Positions 62,451-64,000 of a stretch of DNA of 64,000 nucleotides are shown one piece after another. Source of the DNA: Echinometra lucunter (lineage: Eukaryota; Echinodermata; Echinoidea; Camarodonta; Echinometridae); contig CM057165.1 in assembly GCA_029962745.1 (NCBI GenBank), positions 6,520,730 to 6,584,729 on the forward strand, given 5' to 3'. The notes beneath the pieces are model-generated. The model was given only the letters and a program-made list of their open reading frames with translations, made no database searches and was not told the DNA's origin. The translations under genes and the position numbers were made by a program. How positions within the stretch are numbered: the stretch's first letter is position 1; every line of letters begins with the position of its first letter.

Positions 62451-62710
62451 CATATATACATACATATATACATATATACATTTGTGATCAGGTAGAGTTG
62501 CTAAAGCTGTTGTATATGTTACCTGATCACAAATGTTAATTATTCCAACATATACATGTATCCTAAAGCATTCGCTCGGATCCAGCTGAGGTGTGCGGCA
62601 GGTCATTGTTCGAACCTCATCTGCCACCGACAAATGAATTTATCAGTGAGGGTTGAAGATTTGTCAATCTGTCGGTTAAGTGAATTTGGAGTCGCCGAAA
62701 TCACCGGCCC

Positions 62711-62782
62711 GTCTCCGTGGTCTAGTGGTTAAGGCATTAGCGTTCATAGCCAAAGGCCCGGGTTCGATTCCCGGCGGAGACA
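62711..62782 (+). tRNA. Diverged tRNA of the same family (anticodon UCA), possible pseudogene
   Basis: GTCTCCG/CGGAGAC acceptor stem and T arm intact, TTTTTT after the discriminator. The anticodon stem TTAGC/GCCAA has an A-C mismatch and the loop is GTTCATA, giving UCA, which would read UGA. Flanks keep parts of the cassette (gacagctctggggaac, gctacgc). The damaged stem suggests a pseudogene. Confidence 0.6.
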
Positions 62783-62869
62783 TTTTTTCAACCTTTGCAA
62801 AATTTCCAAAATGGTAGGACAGCTCTGGGGAACTTTGATTCATGCTACGCTATTATTCTCTCAATTGTC

Positions 62870-63454
62870 ACAGTGTGGCCCAGAAAGAACGGAACACCTG
62901 TGATCCTTAATTTCAGCGAAGTGAATAACATAATGTGATAATTGTTCATTTGGGTCGAAAGAGAATTTCTTTTCCTCGAAAATGACACCAAAACCATTGA
63001 TTTTGGCTTATGCGTTCAGATGTTAAGGCTCATTTCGTGAGGCAATGTCATTTTCAAAATTTGCTACTTTTGCGACTGAGATCATGTGAGATGAAGGTAA
63101 AACCTTCCACCTGACGGCATTCAAACAGCTCACTGCTTAAATAATCTCGTTTTCAATGAAAGGAAAATCAACCACGCGTTTATTCAGGAGCCGTTTCTAT
63201 TGAATGCCGTCGGGTGAGTGATTTCCTTTCAAGTAACAAGAATTCGGTCGCGTAAGTAGCAAATTTTGAAAATGACATCGCCTCACGGAATGAGTCTTAA
63301 TATCTGAACACATAAGCCAAAATTAATGATTTTCGTGTCATTTTCAAGGAAAAAAAATTCTCTTAGGAACCAAATGAAAAAATATCAAATTATGTTGTTC
63401 ATCTCGCTGAAATTAAGGATTGCAGGTGTTCCGTTCTTTCTGGGCCACCCTGTA
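62870..63454. mobile_element. Mariner-like MITE, about 585 bp, long inverted ends
   Basis: The left end acagtgtggcccagaaagaa followed by cggaacacctg, and the right end caggtgttccgttctttctg with ggccaccctgt, are inverted. Similarity continues for about 200 bases inward (ccttaatttcagcgaagtga/tctcgctgaaattaagg; catttcgtgaggcaatgtca/gacatcgcctcacggaatga). ACAGGGTGGCCC ends beside TA are typical of mariner-type elements. Confidence 0.85.
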
Positions 63455-64000
63455 TATAAACGACAACAGCAGTAAAATACAACAATAACCTTCCAAAAGC
63501 AAATTAACGAGAACCTTACTTGCGACGACGATCAGTCGTAGCGCCTCTGTGGTCTAGTGGTAAGGCATTGGCGTTCTTCCCCAGCTTCTCGTATATGATG
63601 GAATGCTCCTTCCCGCGTCTGTGGAAGTGGGATGACATGCGCATCCAATCATTCAGCTCAAAGCAAAATCAACCGCCAGATGAAAGCATCGCATAAACCA
63701 TGCATTCATAAACATACACATAGATCGCGAGCCTGAAACGCGCCGTAATATACGTCACTGTTTATTTCCATAAAATCGACATTAGGTTTGGTGCGTATCA
63801 GATGGCACAGGATTTTTTTCCTCCTTTTTCCCCTTTCTTTCCTCTTCTTCTTCTTCTTCCTCTCCTCTTATTTTTCCCTTTTTCTGATCTGTATATTGGT
63901 TACATCATTGTTTATTTCTTTTCTTCTTCATCATATTTTTCTTCTTTTTCTCTTTTCTTCTTCTGCTTCTTTTGCATTTTCTTCCTTCTTCTCTTCTTCT
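63455..64000. other. Intergenic, ends in a pyrimidine tract
   Basis: Contains the 5' tRNA half at 63543-63577. A ttc/ttt-rich pyrimidine tract runs from 63810 to the window end. Nothing else is recognised. Confidence 0.5.
63543..63577 (+). pseudogene. 5' half of the UCU tRNA, ending in the anticodon
   Basis: Identical to the 62200 copy from base 1 through the third anticodon base, then unrelated sequence (tccccagc). The upstream flank is also unrelated to the cassette beyond one base. Confidence 0.8.

Overview
The window is eukaryotic nuclear DNA from an animal: GT-AG introns, single-exon and multi-exon protein genes, tRNA genes with Pol III terminators, and many short DNA transposons and SINEs. 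The gene content (RPL5, an SCYL3 pseudokinase, a diverged class A GPCR) and the repeat style suggest a marine deuterostome, most likely a sea-urchin-like echinoderm. That assignment is inference from general appearance, not proven here. No bacterial genes and no CRISPR array are present.

Layout. (1) 371-3420, plus strand: the last three coding exons and polyA signal of ribosomal protein L5; the 5' part lies left of the window. (2) 3421-10219: intergenic DNA with one tRNA-derived SINE and several related TA-flanked MITEs. (3) 10564-26079, minus strand: a complete SCYL3 (PACE-1) gene rebuilt here as 11 coding exons with consistent phases, from a myristoylation-type start to a 54-base last exon. 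The one break is a single extra base in a 12-bp repeat in exon 9. Its introns hold nested inverted-repeat elements, a pentamer satellite beside a splice donor, and a 70-bp tandem repeat that copies an exon end with its donor. (4) 26080-30336: the SCYL3 promoter side, repeats, and a 500-N assembly gap. (5) 30337-36000: a repeat-dense block with tRNA cassettes, a perfect 68-bp-arm palindrome, a hammerhead-ribozyme-like hairpin, and hAT-like non-autonomous transposons nested in one another. (6) 36000-43300: foldback elements, MITEs, SINEs and a dead LINE. (7) 43569-44952, minus strand: a rhodopsin-class GPCR with one frameshift and non-canonical TM3 residues. (8) 44974-59827: gene-poor DNA with repeats. 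(9) 59828-64000: a second, inverted copy of the hAT-like element, then tRNA genes and a mariner-like MITE.

The three protein genes have no evident functional link. RPL5 and SCYL3 are convergent. The most interesting material is in the repeats. Two full hAT-like copies have perfect 8-bp target duplications and carry a recurring GAGCGAAGCGAGCG core that also appears in other element families. A tRNA gene family with a Gly-like body and a UCU anticodon is repeated with conserved flanks. A possible hammerhead ribozyme sits between 29-bp inverted arms. Splice coordinates were read by eye from phase and consensus; family assignments come from remembered homologues and were not searched.
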